Below, piece by piece: positions 51,489 through 61,141 of a stretch of DNA of 64,000 nucleotides (position 1 is its first letter; each line of letters starts with the position of its first letter). The stretch lies in NCBI GenBank assembly GCA_016215105.1, contig JACRLJ010000106.1:1-64000 (forward strand), read 5' to 3'. The notes beneath the pieces were generated by a model, which ran no database searches, was not told the origin of the DNA, and saw only the letters and a list, made by a program, of their open reading frames with translations. Source of the DNA: Candidatus Hydrogenedentota bacterium (GTDB lineage: Bacteria; Hydrogenedentota; Hydrogenedentia; Hydrogenedentales; SLHB01). The translations under genes and the position numbers were made by a program.

Positions 51489-52312
51489 CTTCACGCCACG
51501 CCTCCTTCCCGTAGTCGCACACCCTTCAGACAAACACGCCAGGAGCGGCGCCCCCGACACGCGCCCTAGAAAACTTCGGCGGCTCAGTTACGTGCATCGC
51601 GGATTGTGAGTCACTCAGGATTCCCCGCGCTCACTGGATTGAATCACGGTTCGTGACATAGTCAACCCCACTCCCCAGCGCCCCGTTTCCCGACACCTCT
51701 CCACAATACCACCGTGTCAGAGATTCGGCAATAGCCACAACGTATACCGGATGAACATAAATTCATCTGACATTCACGAAGCAATCATATTGGCCCCCTA
51801 TAATCCAATCGAAGTAAAGAACCACGAATTGCGGGGAAGCCCCGCGTGCGTTCCTGAGGGCTTGCCGAATAGCCGCCAATCTTTTGCCGGAGAATAGTCT
51901 GATTCTTGCCCAACGGCAAAAGCAAAAGGAAAGAGTTGAAGCCGATGAGAGTTAGTTGCATCACTATGATAATTCTGGTCGCAAGTATCATCCTGCCGAC
52001 TGTCGTGCTCGGTATCATGTCATCGCAGGCAGACGCGAACCCATCCGCGGCTCTCAGCCCTCGATTTCGAGATTGCCAAACACATACAAGCGAAACGTCT
52101 GCAAGAAGACAAACCGAAAAACAGTAAGGATAGCGTTAACATAAGACGGTTTACTGTGAGAGTCTCGCTACTCACGCTGGCGCTATACCCATTGGCGCAC
52201 GCCTGCGGCCGGCGAAAGCACGGGCCGTGACGGTACCTGCGACAGCGGCGCCAGCGTCACGGAAACGGCCTCACTGGGAAACTTCCAGGAGTCCAGGCAC
52301 CGGTGAAGCCTC
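51489..52312. other. 824-nt mostly non-coding region
   Basis: This space lies between the BtrH-like gene start and the end of the broken GT39 gene. It is AT-richer around 51700-52000 than the rest of the window. It contains only the possible small peptide at 51945-52127. I see no repeats, tRNA or clear promoter. Confidence 0.45.
51945..52127 (+). CDS. Possible small secreted peptide
   Basis: A 60-residue open frame begins MRVSCITMIILVASIILPTVV, a plausible signal peptide or membrane anchor, with AGGAAAG about 10 nt before the ATG. The rest is polar with no known motif. It could be a remnant of a longer gene. Only the signal-like start and ribosome site support it. Confidence 0.3.
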   Translation: MRVSCITMIILVASIILPTVVLGIMSSQADANPSAALSPRFRDCQTHTSETSARRQTEKQ

Positions 52313-53714
52313 CTAGTAGTACGCCTTGAACCGAGGCCAGAGCGCATCAAGCCTCGCTACCGGCCTGCGGCACAGGAATATCGGACGTCCGGTCCTCGAC
52401 GCATTGCGCCACGGGTTGGGCGCTTCCGCCACGACACGCACATCTTGAAAGCAAGCTTTGAGCAAATCTTCCTTGTAACCGAATGCAATGACGCACTCTC
52501 CCGTCGCCCCTTGCGATCCCCAAAGGTAGTAGGAATTGTTACCGCTAATGGCGTCCGGAAGCCCCATTTCCCGCCCCAGGACGTTCACATTTGACGCGCT
52601 GTCGTATTCGTTCGTCAAGATGACGCACCGCCTCTGTTCTTCCGTGTCTAGACCCCGGTACACGCCGAGATACGCCTGAAGTTCCTCGGGCCGGCGAAGT
52701 TGGTAGCGAAAGTCGAACGTCAGATCCGACGGGTCGTCTACCAATCGCAGCCGATAGCCCCGCGCGCGCATAGTATCCCCGCAGCCGCGTAAGGCGCCGT
52801 TCGAGCAGCACGGCGCCGCCCGCCATGAGCATGGGGTAGGCTGGGGCGAGGTAATATATCTTGGCCTTGAATGCCAGCATGACGGACAATACCGTGATGA
52901 ATATCCATCCAGTAAGGCGATAAGAACGTCCTGCCTCACTCGTAAGGAAATAGACCAAGCCCGCTATCCAGACAATCGCTCCGAAAACGTTCAAGAACAC
53001 GAACTGCGCGAGAAGGAATTCAAAGCGGGATGTACGTTGCATCGCGTTAGCGTTGATGCTTCGAACGAAGTCGAGCGTCGCCCAATCGTGCTGGTATTGC
53101 CAAAGAAGATTGGGCAGGAAGATTAGAAACGAGATTACCGCCCCAAGCCACGGCCAAGCCGTAGCCAGGTCCTTTCGTCGGTGCGTGAGAGCAAGCCCAA
53201 CCGCCATGCCGGTCCCCAGAAAGAGAGTTGTGTGCTTATTGAGAAGCGATACGCCCGCGAGCACGCCAATCGCTAGCCACCATCGCGGCTCATCGCGCTT
53301 TTCGAGAGTTACGAGGAGATGGACGGCTATAAGCCAGAAGAGCACTTCGAAACAAGGGATATTCAGGAAGGCGCCGAAGCGAACCATCATCGGAGCGCAC
53401 ACGAAGCTTAGCGCCGCCAGGAATTCGCCAAACAAACCAGCCCCCAGCCTTCGCGCCAGCCAACCGGTAAGTATGCAGCTCACGCCCAGCGCCAGAGCAG
53501 GAAAAAGCCGCAACGCAAACACGTTCACACCCATCAACTCAGTGGCAAACCGCGCGGCCAGCGGAACGAATGGCGGGTGGTCTACGTACCCCCACGCCGG
53601 CCTCTCTCCACACGCGATGAAATAGAGCTCGTCGCCGTGGAATCCGTACTGCCGATTCACCAAGAGGTGAAAGATAAAGAGACCAATCCCCATGGCGCCT
53701 GCACACCAAGGCAT
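52313..53714 (-). pseudogene. Broken GT39/ArnT-like membrane glycosyltransferase
   Basis: The first frame (from 53714) has the family N-terminus: GFHGDELYFIACGERPAWGY with the acidic residues of the active loop, then YVDHPPFVPLAARFATELMG and seven or more membrane helices up to FKAKIYYLAPAYPMLMAGGAVLLERRL. Near 52770-52790 it loses sense and ends at 52545. The family C-terminus (AYLGVYRGLDTEEQRRCVILTNEY, LPDAISGNNSYYLWG, LDALWPRFKAYY) continues in another frame to 52313. Relatives have some 50-60 more residues, including a helix, at the join, so a deletion that is not a multiple of three has probably inactivated the gene. Intact members transfer a sugar or aminosugar from a polyprenyl carrier in the periplasm. 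Confidence 0.72.
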
Positions 53715-53928
53715 TCTCTCAAGGGAGTTGGTCCTGACCTCGCCTCTCAAAGAGGTTCTCCCCCTGTACGCATCGAGTCCATAGCGCGGCAGCTCAGGCC
53801 AGCCACGACATTGACTAATCCCGAGATTCGAGCATTCCTCAGGATTCGCGATAACGGCACGGATGGTCGTCTCATGGTAGCCATCGTGCCGGTACTATAC
53901 GAGACTGTTGGCGCCCAAACAAAGGTAG

Positions 53929-56766
53929 CTACTTCTGAAGCAAGGTCTTCGCCGTCACCAGTAAGTTAATGAACTCTGCGCGCTGGCCGCGCGGGTCGAA
54001 GCCGTTGGAGCCTTCGGCGATAGCGCGTGCGCTGTCGATCGTAGCTGTGCCTTTGAATTGCGAGTCGCGCAACACCATGCCGTACTCCGCGACGGCAGCG
54101 GCCCAGCGATAGTCACGCGAAGATTGGTCGTAGCCCTGCCCCGGATCAGTTACCGGCGCGTCGATGCGCTTGCTTGCATCCGCATTGGGATCCTTATAAC
54201 GAATTTTGATGGTCATCAACTCGCCGCTCGCTGCGGCTGCCCTCGGATCTTCTTTAAGCTGACGCGTTTGACTCGTTAGGTCGTCTAGCGTCTGCCCCGG
54301 ACCTTGAGGCGCATACTTCAGTGGATCCAACCCCGGCCCCGAATACGCCACGCCCGCGGGCACGATCTCATACAACGCCGTCACTGCGTGCCCCGCGCCC
54401 ATCTCACCGGCGTCCTTGCGGTCATCGTTGAAATCCTGAGGCGCAAGCAACCGGTCATCGTACCCAACGAGCCGGTACAGATTGACCTTGGCCGGATTGA
54501 ACTCGACCTGAACTTTGACGTCTTTCGCAACCGTCACCAAAGTCGCTCCCGTCTGCTCGCCCAACACACGGTTCGCCTCATTGAAGTTGTCAATGTAAAC
54601 ATAATGCCCGTGCCCCTTGTCCGCCAACGCTTCGAGCCGGTCGTCCTTGATATTGCCGGACCCAAAACCCAACACCGTGAGAAAGATGTTCGACTTGGCG
54701 CGATCTTTGAGCGTCTGCACGAGAGCGTCATTTTCAGTGACCCCGACGTTGAAGTCACCGTCGGTCGCCAAGAGGACCCGGTTGATACCGCCAGGAATGA
54801 GATTCGCGTTAGCGACCGTGTAGCCAAGCTGAATCCCGCCCTCACCATTCGTCGACCCGTCGGCGTGCAAACTTTCAATCGCGGCAAGAATCGTGTTCTT
54901 GTCTTCACACGGCATTGACGCCAGCGCAATGCTCGCCGAATCCCGGTAGGTCACGATCCCCACCCGGTCACGCGCATTGAGCTTGCGAACCAGGAGCTTC
55001 ATCGATTCCTTGAGCAACGGCAACTTGTTGGCGTCGGCCATCGAGCCGGACACGTCAATCACAAACACGAAATTACCCGCCGCACGATCACTCATTGGCA
55101 CATCCCTGGCCTTGAGCGCCACCCGCGCCAAACGATGCTCCGGCGCCCACGGACACGGCGCCACCTCCACGCGTACCGCAATCGGGTCGGCGCCGGTCGG
55201 CCCCGCATATTCGTAACCAAAGTAGTTCAGCAGTTCCTCAATCCGCACCGCTTCCCTCGGGGGCAAATGGCCCTGGGTCAGGAAGCGACGGACGTTGGTG
55301 TACGACGCCGTATCCACATCAATCGAGAATGTGGACAGGGGCGCTTGTAGAGGCGACTGGAAACCAGACTCTGCCGTTACCGGATAACTCCCAGAACCAC
55401 TCCACCTGAGGCTGGTCTGGCCACTCTCTAGACCCGAACCCTGTGATCGGTACGTATAGAACGGGATTTGGCTATTCACCCCATCACCATTGACGTCATA
55501 GCTCCATTCCTCCCTCCTACTAATTCCCCAAACGTTGCCCACAGAAGAACCGCCGCCGCCAAAGCCGCCGCCAAAGCTTTCGCCGCCGAAGCCACCTCCG
55601 CCGCCGGTATTTCTCCCCGAATTTCCGTGCGTAGTTTCGGCGCCAGCATTTTTCGTCTCAATATAACCTTGGTAGAGATCCACGCCGTTCCGCGGCGCCT
55701 CTACCTGCATCTTGTAAGGCTTAATTCCGGACGAATCGGTGCCCAAAGCCAATTGCTTTTGCGATTCAACGTCCTTCATGATTCGTGCGCGATCTTCATC
55801 AGTCTTCCTCTGGGAAGTCGTTCTGTCGGCCAATTGAAGCTCAACTTCTTCGACTGACCGCTGGGCTAACTGGAGCGAAGGGGCCGAAGCCTTAGGGGCA
55901 ACGGTCGCCTTGGGAGCGCCCGACGTCGCTGACGTGGCGACTCCCGTTGCCGACACATTCTTCTTGGCTGACAGTGTCTTATCCACCAAAACCGATGCCG
56001 AATCGGCTGGCGCTTTGGCTTTGGACGAAGGCGATGCGATTGACGCATGTTCTGATACTGTTGGTGGCGCGGGTTGTACGGCGACCTCGCTGCTTTCCTT
56101 TTGAGCCTGCCCATCAGTCTCCTGCAGGTTTCCTAGAGTCTCGGTATCTACCATCGGTTCATCAGGCGGCTTTACGGCCTCTGTAACCGCGTTTGACGCC
56201 GCTGGCGACGCGGTACTGGTAGCAGCTATCTCATCGATCTTCTTCCCATTTCCCCCCGGCGCCAATGCGGATTCAATCGCCAACGCAGTGACCTTTGCGA
56301 GGTCAAATGATTTCTCGTCGTCTGCTTTCGACGTTGATTCAGGCGCACGTGTGTTCGGCAGGACCGAATTGATGGAGTCAATTGTTTCTGTAAGCGCCGA
56401 TTGTGCACGCTGGTCCCAATTCAATTCCGATACAAAGAATGTGATCGAAATAAGAATTGCGGCAGCGGCCGCAACGCCCCAGCCAACCCGTACGTACCAA
56501 AACCTGGTTTTCGTGGCCTCGGTGCCACGGCGTGCCCCCTTGTCCGCCGATAGAAGAATCGCTTGCCGTTGGTCTTCTGACAACGACTCCGCAGCTCCCA
56601 GTTGCAGCGCCGCGCGAGAGACCTCTGCCGCTCTCTGAATCTCTTGGACCGCCGCCTGCGCGGCGTCATCATCGGCCAGGGCCTGTTCAAATTCGTTTCG
56701 CTCCGAATCATCCAATTCGCCCAAGGCGTAGGCCGTAAGACGGGGATCGTCCTGTTCGATGTTCAT
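53929..56766 (-). CDS. Anti-sigma-like von Willebrand factor A (YfbK-type) protein
   Basis: 945 residues. The N-terminus (DPRLTAYALGELDDSERNEFEQAL) is like the anti-sigma segment of planctomycete-type VWA proteins; it lacks the zinc-finger HxxxCxxC. A membrane helix follows (GWGVAAAAAILISITFFVS, about 95-113), then a low-complexity and Gly-rich stretch, a VWA domain with the MIDAS motif DVSGS near residue 567, and a C-terminal DUF3520-like domain (to residue 940). The start ATG overlaps the sigma factor stop (ATGA, 56763-56766), so the pair is coupled: the sigma factor is probably held at the membrane by the N-terminus and released when the extracytoplasmic VWA part senses a signal. The role is inferred. 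Confidence 0.85.
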   Translation of the reverse strand: MNIEQDDPRLTAYALGELDDSERNEFEQALADDDAAQAAVQEIQRAAEVSRAALQLGAAESLSEDQRQAILLSADKGARRGTEATKTRFWYVRVGWGVAAAAAILISITFFVSELNWDQRAQSALTETIDSINSVLPNTRAPESTSKADDEKSFDLAKVTALAIESALAPGGNGKKIDEIAATSTASPAASNAVTEAVKPPDEPMVDTETLGNLQETDGQAQKESSEVAVQPAPPTVSEHASIASPSSKAKAPADSASVLVDKTLSAKKNVSATGVATSATSGAPKATVAPKASAPSLQLAQRSVEEVELQLADRTTSQRKTDEDRARIMKDVESQKQLALGTDSSGIKPYKMQVEAPRNGVDLYQGYIETKNAGAETTHGNSGRNTGGGGGFGGESFGGGFGGGGSSVGNVWGISRREEWSYDVNGDGVNSQIPFYTYRSQGSGLESGQTSLRWSGSGSYPVTAESGFQSPLQAPLSTFSIDVDTASYTNVRRFLTQGHLPPREAVRIEELLNYFGYEYAGPTGADPIAVRVEVAPCPWAPEHRLARVALKARDVPMSDRAAGNFVFVIDVSGSMADANKLPLLKESMKLLVRKLNARDRVGIVTYRDSASIALASMPCEDKNTILAAIESLHADGSTNGEGGIQLGYTVANANLIPGGINRVLLATDGDFNVGVTENDALVQTLKDRAKSNIFLTVLGFGSGNIKDDRLEALADKGHGHYVYIDNFNEANRVLGEQTGATLVTVAKDVKVQVEFNPAKVNLYRLVGYDDRLLAPQDFNDDRKDAGEMGAGHAVTALYEIVPAGVAYSGPGLDPLKYAPQGPGQTLDDLTSQTRQLKEDPRAAAASGELMTIKIRYKDPNADASKRIDAPVTDPGQGYDQSSRDYRWAAAVAEYGMVLRDSQFKGTATIDSARAIAEGSNGFDPRGQRAEFINLLVTAKTLLQK

Positions 56767-57311
56767 GGTGTCAATCCTTGTCGTTCGGGGGTAAGCACGG
56801 CGCAGGCGCGCAGGCGTTCCCGGATAGTTTGAAGCGCCGTGTGGACGTGCAAGCTCACGGTCGTGTGCGGCATACCCAGGACCTGCCCGATCTCCCGGTA
56901 GCTGAGCCCGTCCTGGAATTTCAGCCGGAACACTTCCTGTTCCCGCTCCGGTAAGGTCTCCAGCGCCGCCAACACCATGGCGTGCGTCTCATTCTGTTCC
57001 GCCCGAACCGACGGTCCCGGCGCCGGACACGCCTGCAACTGCTCCTGCCGCTCCGCGAGCCCCTCCATACGGCCTTCCTTCTTGCGCACGTCCAGCGCGC
57101 GGTTTCGGCAAACCGTGTAGAGCCATGCGGCCATATGGCCGTCGATCCGCGCGCGGTCCGCCTGACAGAGTTGGAGAAACGTGTCCTGAACGACATCGCG
57201 CGCCGCCTCGAGGTTGCCGGTAAACCGCAGGGCATAGTTCAGCAAGGCGCGCTCATAGCGCTCCAATACCGCTCCTACCCATTCCTCCTGGCGTGACGCG
57301 TCGTCGCTCAT
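56763..57311 (-). CDS. ECF-type RNA polymerase sigma factor
   Basis: About 182 residues. Sigma region 2 covers residues about 12-80 (NYALRFTGNLEAARDVVQDTFLQL), with the aromatic and basic DNA-melting part AAWLYTVCRNRALDVRKKEG. Region 4 covers about 115-170 (LETLPEREQEVFRLKFQDGLSYREIGQVLGMPHTTV). GGGAG precedes the ATG at 57311; the frame opens further upstream without support. It is translationally coupled to the VWA protein gene, which begins with an anti-sigma-like segment, so they form a sigma/anti-sigma pair. Its target promoters are unknown. Confidence 0.9.
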   Translation of the reverse strand: MSDDASRQEEWVGAVLERYERALLNYALRFTGNLEAARDVVQDTFLQLCQADRARIDGHMAAWLYTVCRNRALDVRKKEGRMEGLAERQEQLQACPAPGPSVRAEQNETHAMVLAALETLPEREQEVFRLKFQDGLSYREIGQVLGMPHTTVSLHVHTALQTIRERLRACAVLTPERQGLTP

Positions 57312-57567
57312 CGCGAACTCCCGGGTATCCACGTGCTTCTCAGTTATATAACGATTGGGTCCGCAAACTGTACATGCTGTTCCCCGCCCTCTTGGGCAAA
57401 TACTCTTCCTAGGGCATCGCAACCTTCCTGCGTCGATTTCTTGCGAACCAATAGGCGAGCTTGTCCTGTCTCAACCCTTCATGTAACCTCAACTCCCTGC
57501 ACACTTCTCGGGCGGAAGACTGCGCATAATCGTTTCAGGTCCACCGCACGATAGGGAGGAACTTTCT

Positions 57568-60500
57568 GTGAGCCTCGATAGGAGCGGCGGACTCGACCAC
57601 GCCGAACAAGACGAGACGCTGGCCGGGCTGAGGGCCACCGTATTGAACTGGATACTACGGGCCGCGGCAATCGGCGGCGTCCTGCTGGTGGCTAACGGCA
57701 TCTTCGATGAGTTGAGCGAACACCGAGGCGTTACAACCATCATCATTTATCTCGTCTGCTATGCCGCCGTAGTTGTTGCGGCGGTGGGCAAGCGCCTGGG
57801 CAATCGCATCCGGGGCGCAGTGTTTCTCCTTGTTTTGTACACCTTGGCAGGCTCCGAACTGTGGTTCTTTGGGCTCACCAGCATCACAAGCCTCTACCTG
57901 TTCGCGTTCGTCATGTTCTCCGGAATTCTCCTCGGACTCGAGGTGGGCTTGGCGGCCTTTGTTGTATCAATGTTAACGATGGGCGCCGTCGCCTGGCTCT
58001 TCCTGTCGGGAGTGTGGACCTACGATGGCCGATCCAATGTTCCCCTGACCACCGCAATTATGCCCTGGGTGACGTCCGCCATGTCGCTCGCCTTTACCTC
58101 GGGAGCCGCACTCATTTCGTTCACGCTGATCCTGAGGAGCCTGGATCGTAGTATGCGATCGGCGCGTCAATCGCTGGAGGACCTCCGAAACGAGATACGT
58201 GAGCGGGAGCGGATCGAGAATACGGTGCGCCGCGGCAAGGAGCGGTTCCGTTCGTTGATCGAGAATTCGTCCGACGTAATCGTATTGACGGACACGGACG
58301 GCGCGATACAGTACGTCAGCCCCGCCGTGGAACGTGTTCTCGGATACCCTCCGGTCCAGTACGCCGGAATGAATTTGTTCGAATGCATGTATCCCGATGA
58401 CCTCGTCAGCACACGGGAATTGTTCAATCGCTTGCTCGACGACCAGTCGAATATCGCGCGGACGTTCGAGTGCCGCTTGCGCCACGGAAATGGGAGTTGG
58501 CGCATGGTTGAAGCCGTAGGAAAAAGCACGGAGGAACCCGAGGGAAGGCGCTCGATCGTATTCAACTTTCGTGATGTGACCGATCGCAATCGCGTGGCGG
58601 CCGAGCTTGAACACATCTATGCCCATGCGCGCTGTCTTCTCTGGCACGCGGACGTCGCAATGCGCGACGGAGAATACGTATGGTCTATCGACGTGCCCAA
58701 CGTAGACGCCGCGCAGCGCTATCTGCCCTTGGAGATTAAACCCGGTCAAAGCTACGTCGTCGCCCTGGCCGAAAACCGGGCGCAATTCGACGGACAAAAC
58801 GAACGCATTCTGGCCGCGTCCACCCGCGCCTTTGAGGAAGGACGCCCAAGTTATCACCACGAATTCGCGTGCCGACGCAGCGACGGGGAAATCCGGTGGC
58901 TATACGAAGACGCCTACATTCAGGTCATAGCCGAGCGCCGCTGGCGCGTCGTGGGCGTCTGCACCGACATCACCGAACGCAGACAGGCCGAAGAAGCGCT
59001 GCGGGAAAGTGAATCGGAATTGCGCCAGGTAATCGATCTCGTCCCGCACTCCATCTATGCAAAGGATGAAGAAAGCCGGTTCATTTTTTGCAACCGGCGC
59101 AGCGCTGAACTCATGGGCTCCACCCCGCAAGAAGCCGTGGGGAAAACTCAGTTTGAACTCACCCCGATCACCGCCGAGGCCGAAATTCTCGTGGCCGAAG
59201 ACAGAGAGGTCATCCAGCGCCAAACGCCCATTTTCGGTCGCGAGCATGTCTACACCGACCCCCAGGGCGTGGAGCATGTCGAGGAAGTCTCGAAAATACC
59301 GTTCACCACGCGCCGTTCCCACGGTGTGGCGGTGCTCGGAATATCGGTGGACATTACCGAGCGCAAACGCGCCGAAGAGGAACGGGTGCGCCTCATGTCG
59401 GCTATCGAGCAAGCCGCGGAAACCATCGTCATCACCGATACCGCCGGCGCCATTCAATACGTCAATCCCGCCTTCGAACGAAACACGGGCTACGCGCGTG
59501 ACGAAGTCATCGGACGAAACCCGCGTGTGCTCAAGAGCGGAATGCACGACGAAACTTTCTACGCCGAAATGTGGGATACGATCTCGCGCGGCAACGTCTG
59601 GATTGGCCGGACTATCAACAAGAAGAAAGACGGCGCCTTGTTCACTGAAGAGGCCACCATCTCACCCGTGCGCAGCGCCACCGGACAAATTGTCAACTAT
59701 GTCGCCGTCAAGCGCGATATTACGCATGAGGCGGAGCTCGAGGCCCAGCTTCGGCAGGCGCAGAAGATGGAATCCGTCGGAAGGCTCGCGGGCGGAGTCG
59801 CCCACGACTTCAACAACATGCTGAGCGTAATTATGGGCAATGCGGAATTGGCCTTGGAGGATGTCGATCCCGCCCAGCCGCTCCACCACAGGCTCGAGGA
59901 AATCCGGTCGGCCACCCGGCGCTCCGCCGATCTCACGCGGCAACTCCTGGCCTTTGCCCGCATACAGACCGCAACGCCGCAAGTGCTCGATCTGAACGAG
60001 GCCGTGCAGGGAATGTTGAAAATGCTGCGGCGCCTAATCGGTGAAAACATTGATCTCGCCTGGATGCCGGGTGCAGACCCCTGGTCGGTCAAGATCGACC
60101 CATCCCAGGTTGACCAAATACTGGCCAATCTGTGCGTCAATGCCCGAGACGCCATCGACGGCGTGGGCAAAGTGACTATCGAGACGGAAAACGTCGCGCT
60201 CGACGAGACCTATTGCGCCGATCGAATGGGGTCAGTTCCCGGCGACTACGTCATGCTCGCCATCAGCGACGACGGCTGCGGCATGAACGCGGACACGCAG
60301 TCCCACATGTTCGAGCCCTTCTTTACCACCAAGGAAGTCGGACAAGGCACCGGACTCGGACTCTCCACCGTGTACGGCATCGTGAAACAGAACGGGGGCT
60401 ACATCGATGCCTACAGCGAGCCGGGAATCGGTACAACCTTCAAGATCTATCTGCCGCGATTCGCCGGCGAGACTCCGGCTGCGGCTTCGGCCACTTCCGC

Positions 60501-60888
60501 AAGACTGCCGCTTGGCCACGGGGAAACCGTCCTGCTTGTCGAGGACGATCCCGCGCTCCTGTCGCTCTGTACCGGAATGCTCCAACGGCTGCAATACACC
60601 GTGCTGACCGCCGGCAAGCCCAGCGATGCGATACGCCTAACGGAGACCCGCGCCCAATCCATCGCCCTGCTCATTACGGATGTGATCATGCCCGAAATGA
60701 ACGGAAGGGAACTGGCGCAACAACTCACCGCCATTCAACCCGGCCTCAAATGTCTGTACATGTCCGGCTACCCCTCCGACGTGATGGCCTCCGGCGGTCT
60801 CCTCGACGAAAACGTGGAATTCCTCCAGAAGCCAATCTCAATCTACAACTTGGCCACCAAAGTCCAACAAGCCATGACGCGCCAATAA
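57568..60888 (+). CDS. Membrane-bound hybrid sensor histidine kinase with multiple PAS domains
   Basis: A 1106-residue protein starting with GTG, with GGGAGGA about 7 nt upstream. Five or six N-terminal membrane helices (residues about 28-195) form a sensory membrane part. Then come roughly four PAS domains (about 220-345, 350-480, 490-610, 620-735; for example SSDVIVLTDTDGAIQYVS and AETIVITDTAGAIQYVN). HisKA has H746 in GGVAHDFNNMLSV, and the ATPase has N and G boxes (NLCVNARDAIDG, GQGTGLGLSTVYG). A C-terminal receiver has D1038 in LLITDVIMPEMNG. It is divergent from the sigma factor gene. The cognate output is not adjacent; the REC-HPt protein at 42883 is a conceivable phosphorelay partner, but only by inference. 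Confidence 0.93.
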   Translation: MSLDRSGGLDHAEQDETLAGLRATVLNWILRAAAIGGVLLVANGIFDELSEHRGVTTIIIYLVCYAAVVVAAVGKRLGNRIRGAVFLLVLYTLAGSELWFFGLTSITSLYLFAFVMFSGILLGLEVGLAAFVVSMLTMGAVAWLFLSGVWTYDGRSNVPLTTAIMPWVTSAMSLAFTSGAALISFTLILRSLDRSMRSARQSLEDLRNEIRERERIENTVRRGKERFRSLIENSSDVIVLTDTDGAIQYVSPAVERVLGYPPVQYAGMNLFECMYPDDLVSTRELFNRLLDDQSNIARTFECRLRHGNGSWRMVEAVGKSTEEPEGRRSIVFNFRDVTDRNRVAAELEHIYAHARCLLWHADVAMRDGEYVWSIDVPNVDAAQRYLPLEIKPGQSYVVALAENRAQFDGQNERILAASTRAFEEGRPSYHHEFACRRSDGEIRWLYEDAYIQVIAERRWRVVGVCTDITERRQAEEALRESESELRQVIDLVPHSIYAKDEESRFIFCNRRSAELMGSTPQEAVGKTQFELTPITAEAEILVAEDREVIQRQTPIFGREHVYTDPQGVEHVEEVSKIPFTTRRSHGVAVLGISVDITERKRAEEERVRLMSAIEQAAETIVITDTAGAIQYVNPAFERNTGYARDEVIGRNPRVLKSGMHDETFYAEMWDTISRGNVWIGRTINKKKDGALFTEEATISPVRSATGQIVNYVAVKRDITHEAELEAQLRQAQKMESVGRLAGGVAHDFNNMLSVIMGNAELALEDVDPAQPLHHRLEEIRSATRRSADLTRQLLAFARIQTATPQVLDLNEAVQGMLKMLRRLIGENIDLAWMPGADPWSVKIDPSQVDQILANLCVNARDAIDGVGKVTIETENVALDETYCADRMGSVPGDYVMLAISDDGCGMNADTQSHMFEPFFTTKEVGQGTGLGLSTVYGIVKQNGGYIDAYSEPGIGTTFKIYLPRFAGETPAAASATSARLPLGHGETVLLVEDDPALLSLCTGMLQRLQYTVLTAGKPSDAIRLTETRAQSIALLITDVIMPEMNGRELAQQLTAIQPGLKCLYMSGYPSDVMASGGLLDENVEFLQKPISIYNLATKVQQAMTRQ

Positions 60889-60907
60889 CCACCAAAGCGA
60901 CCGTCCA

Positions 60908-61051
60908 CTCTGTCCCTCTGTCCCTCTGTCCCTCTCGTCCCTTCCGTCCCTTCCGTCCCTTTCGTCCCTTTCCCCTTCATTCCCTTCCGTTTCGTCTCCT
61001 CCGTCTCCTCCGTCTCCTCCGTCTCCTCGGTCCACTCCGTCCACTCCGTCC
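60908..61051. repeat. Pyrimidine-rich tandem repeats, mixed 8-9-bp units
   Basis: Units of TCTGTCCC, GTCCCTTCC and four perfect copies of CGTCTCCTC (60993-61028) follow one another over about 144 nt. The period is mostly 9 bp, as in the arrays at 31735-31816 and 46631-46693, and again the pyrimidine-rich strand is the plus strand. It fills the spacer between the hybrid kinase and the ECF fusion gene. Confidence 0.85.
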
Positions 61052-61141
61052 GTCCCGCCAAGGCAATCTCTTTCAATAGTTTGGCCTCAGGCGGGGTCTA
61101 TACGTAGAATCCCTCATGGGGAGGGTGGGAGCTACCCAATC

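Noticed and set aside
31735-61051. CRISPR array interpretation of the tandem repeats
   Set aside because: Units are 8-9 bp and contiguous, with no 20-40-nt repeats, no unique spacers and no cas genes.
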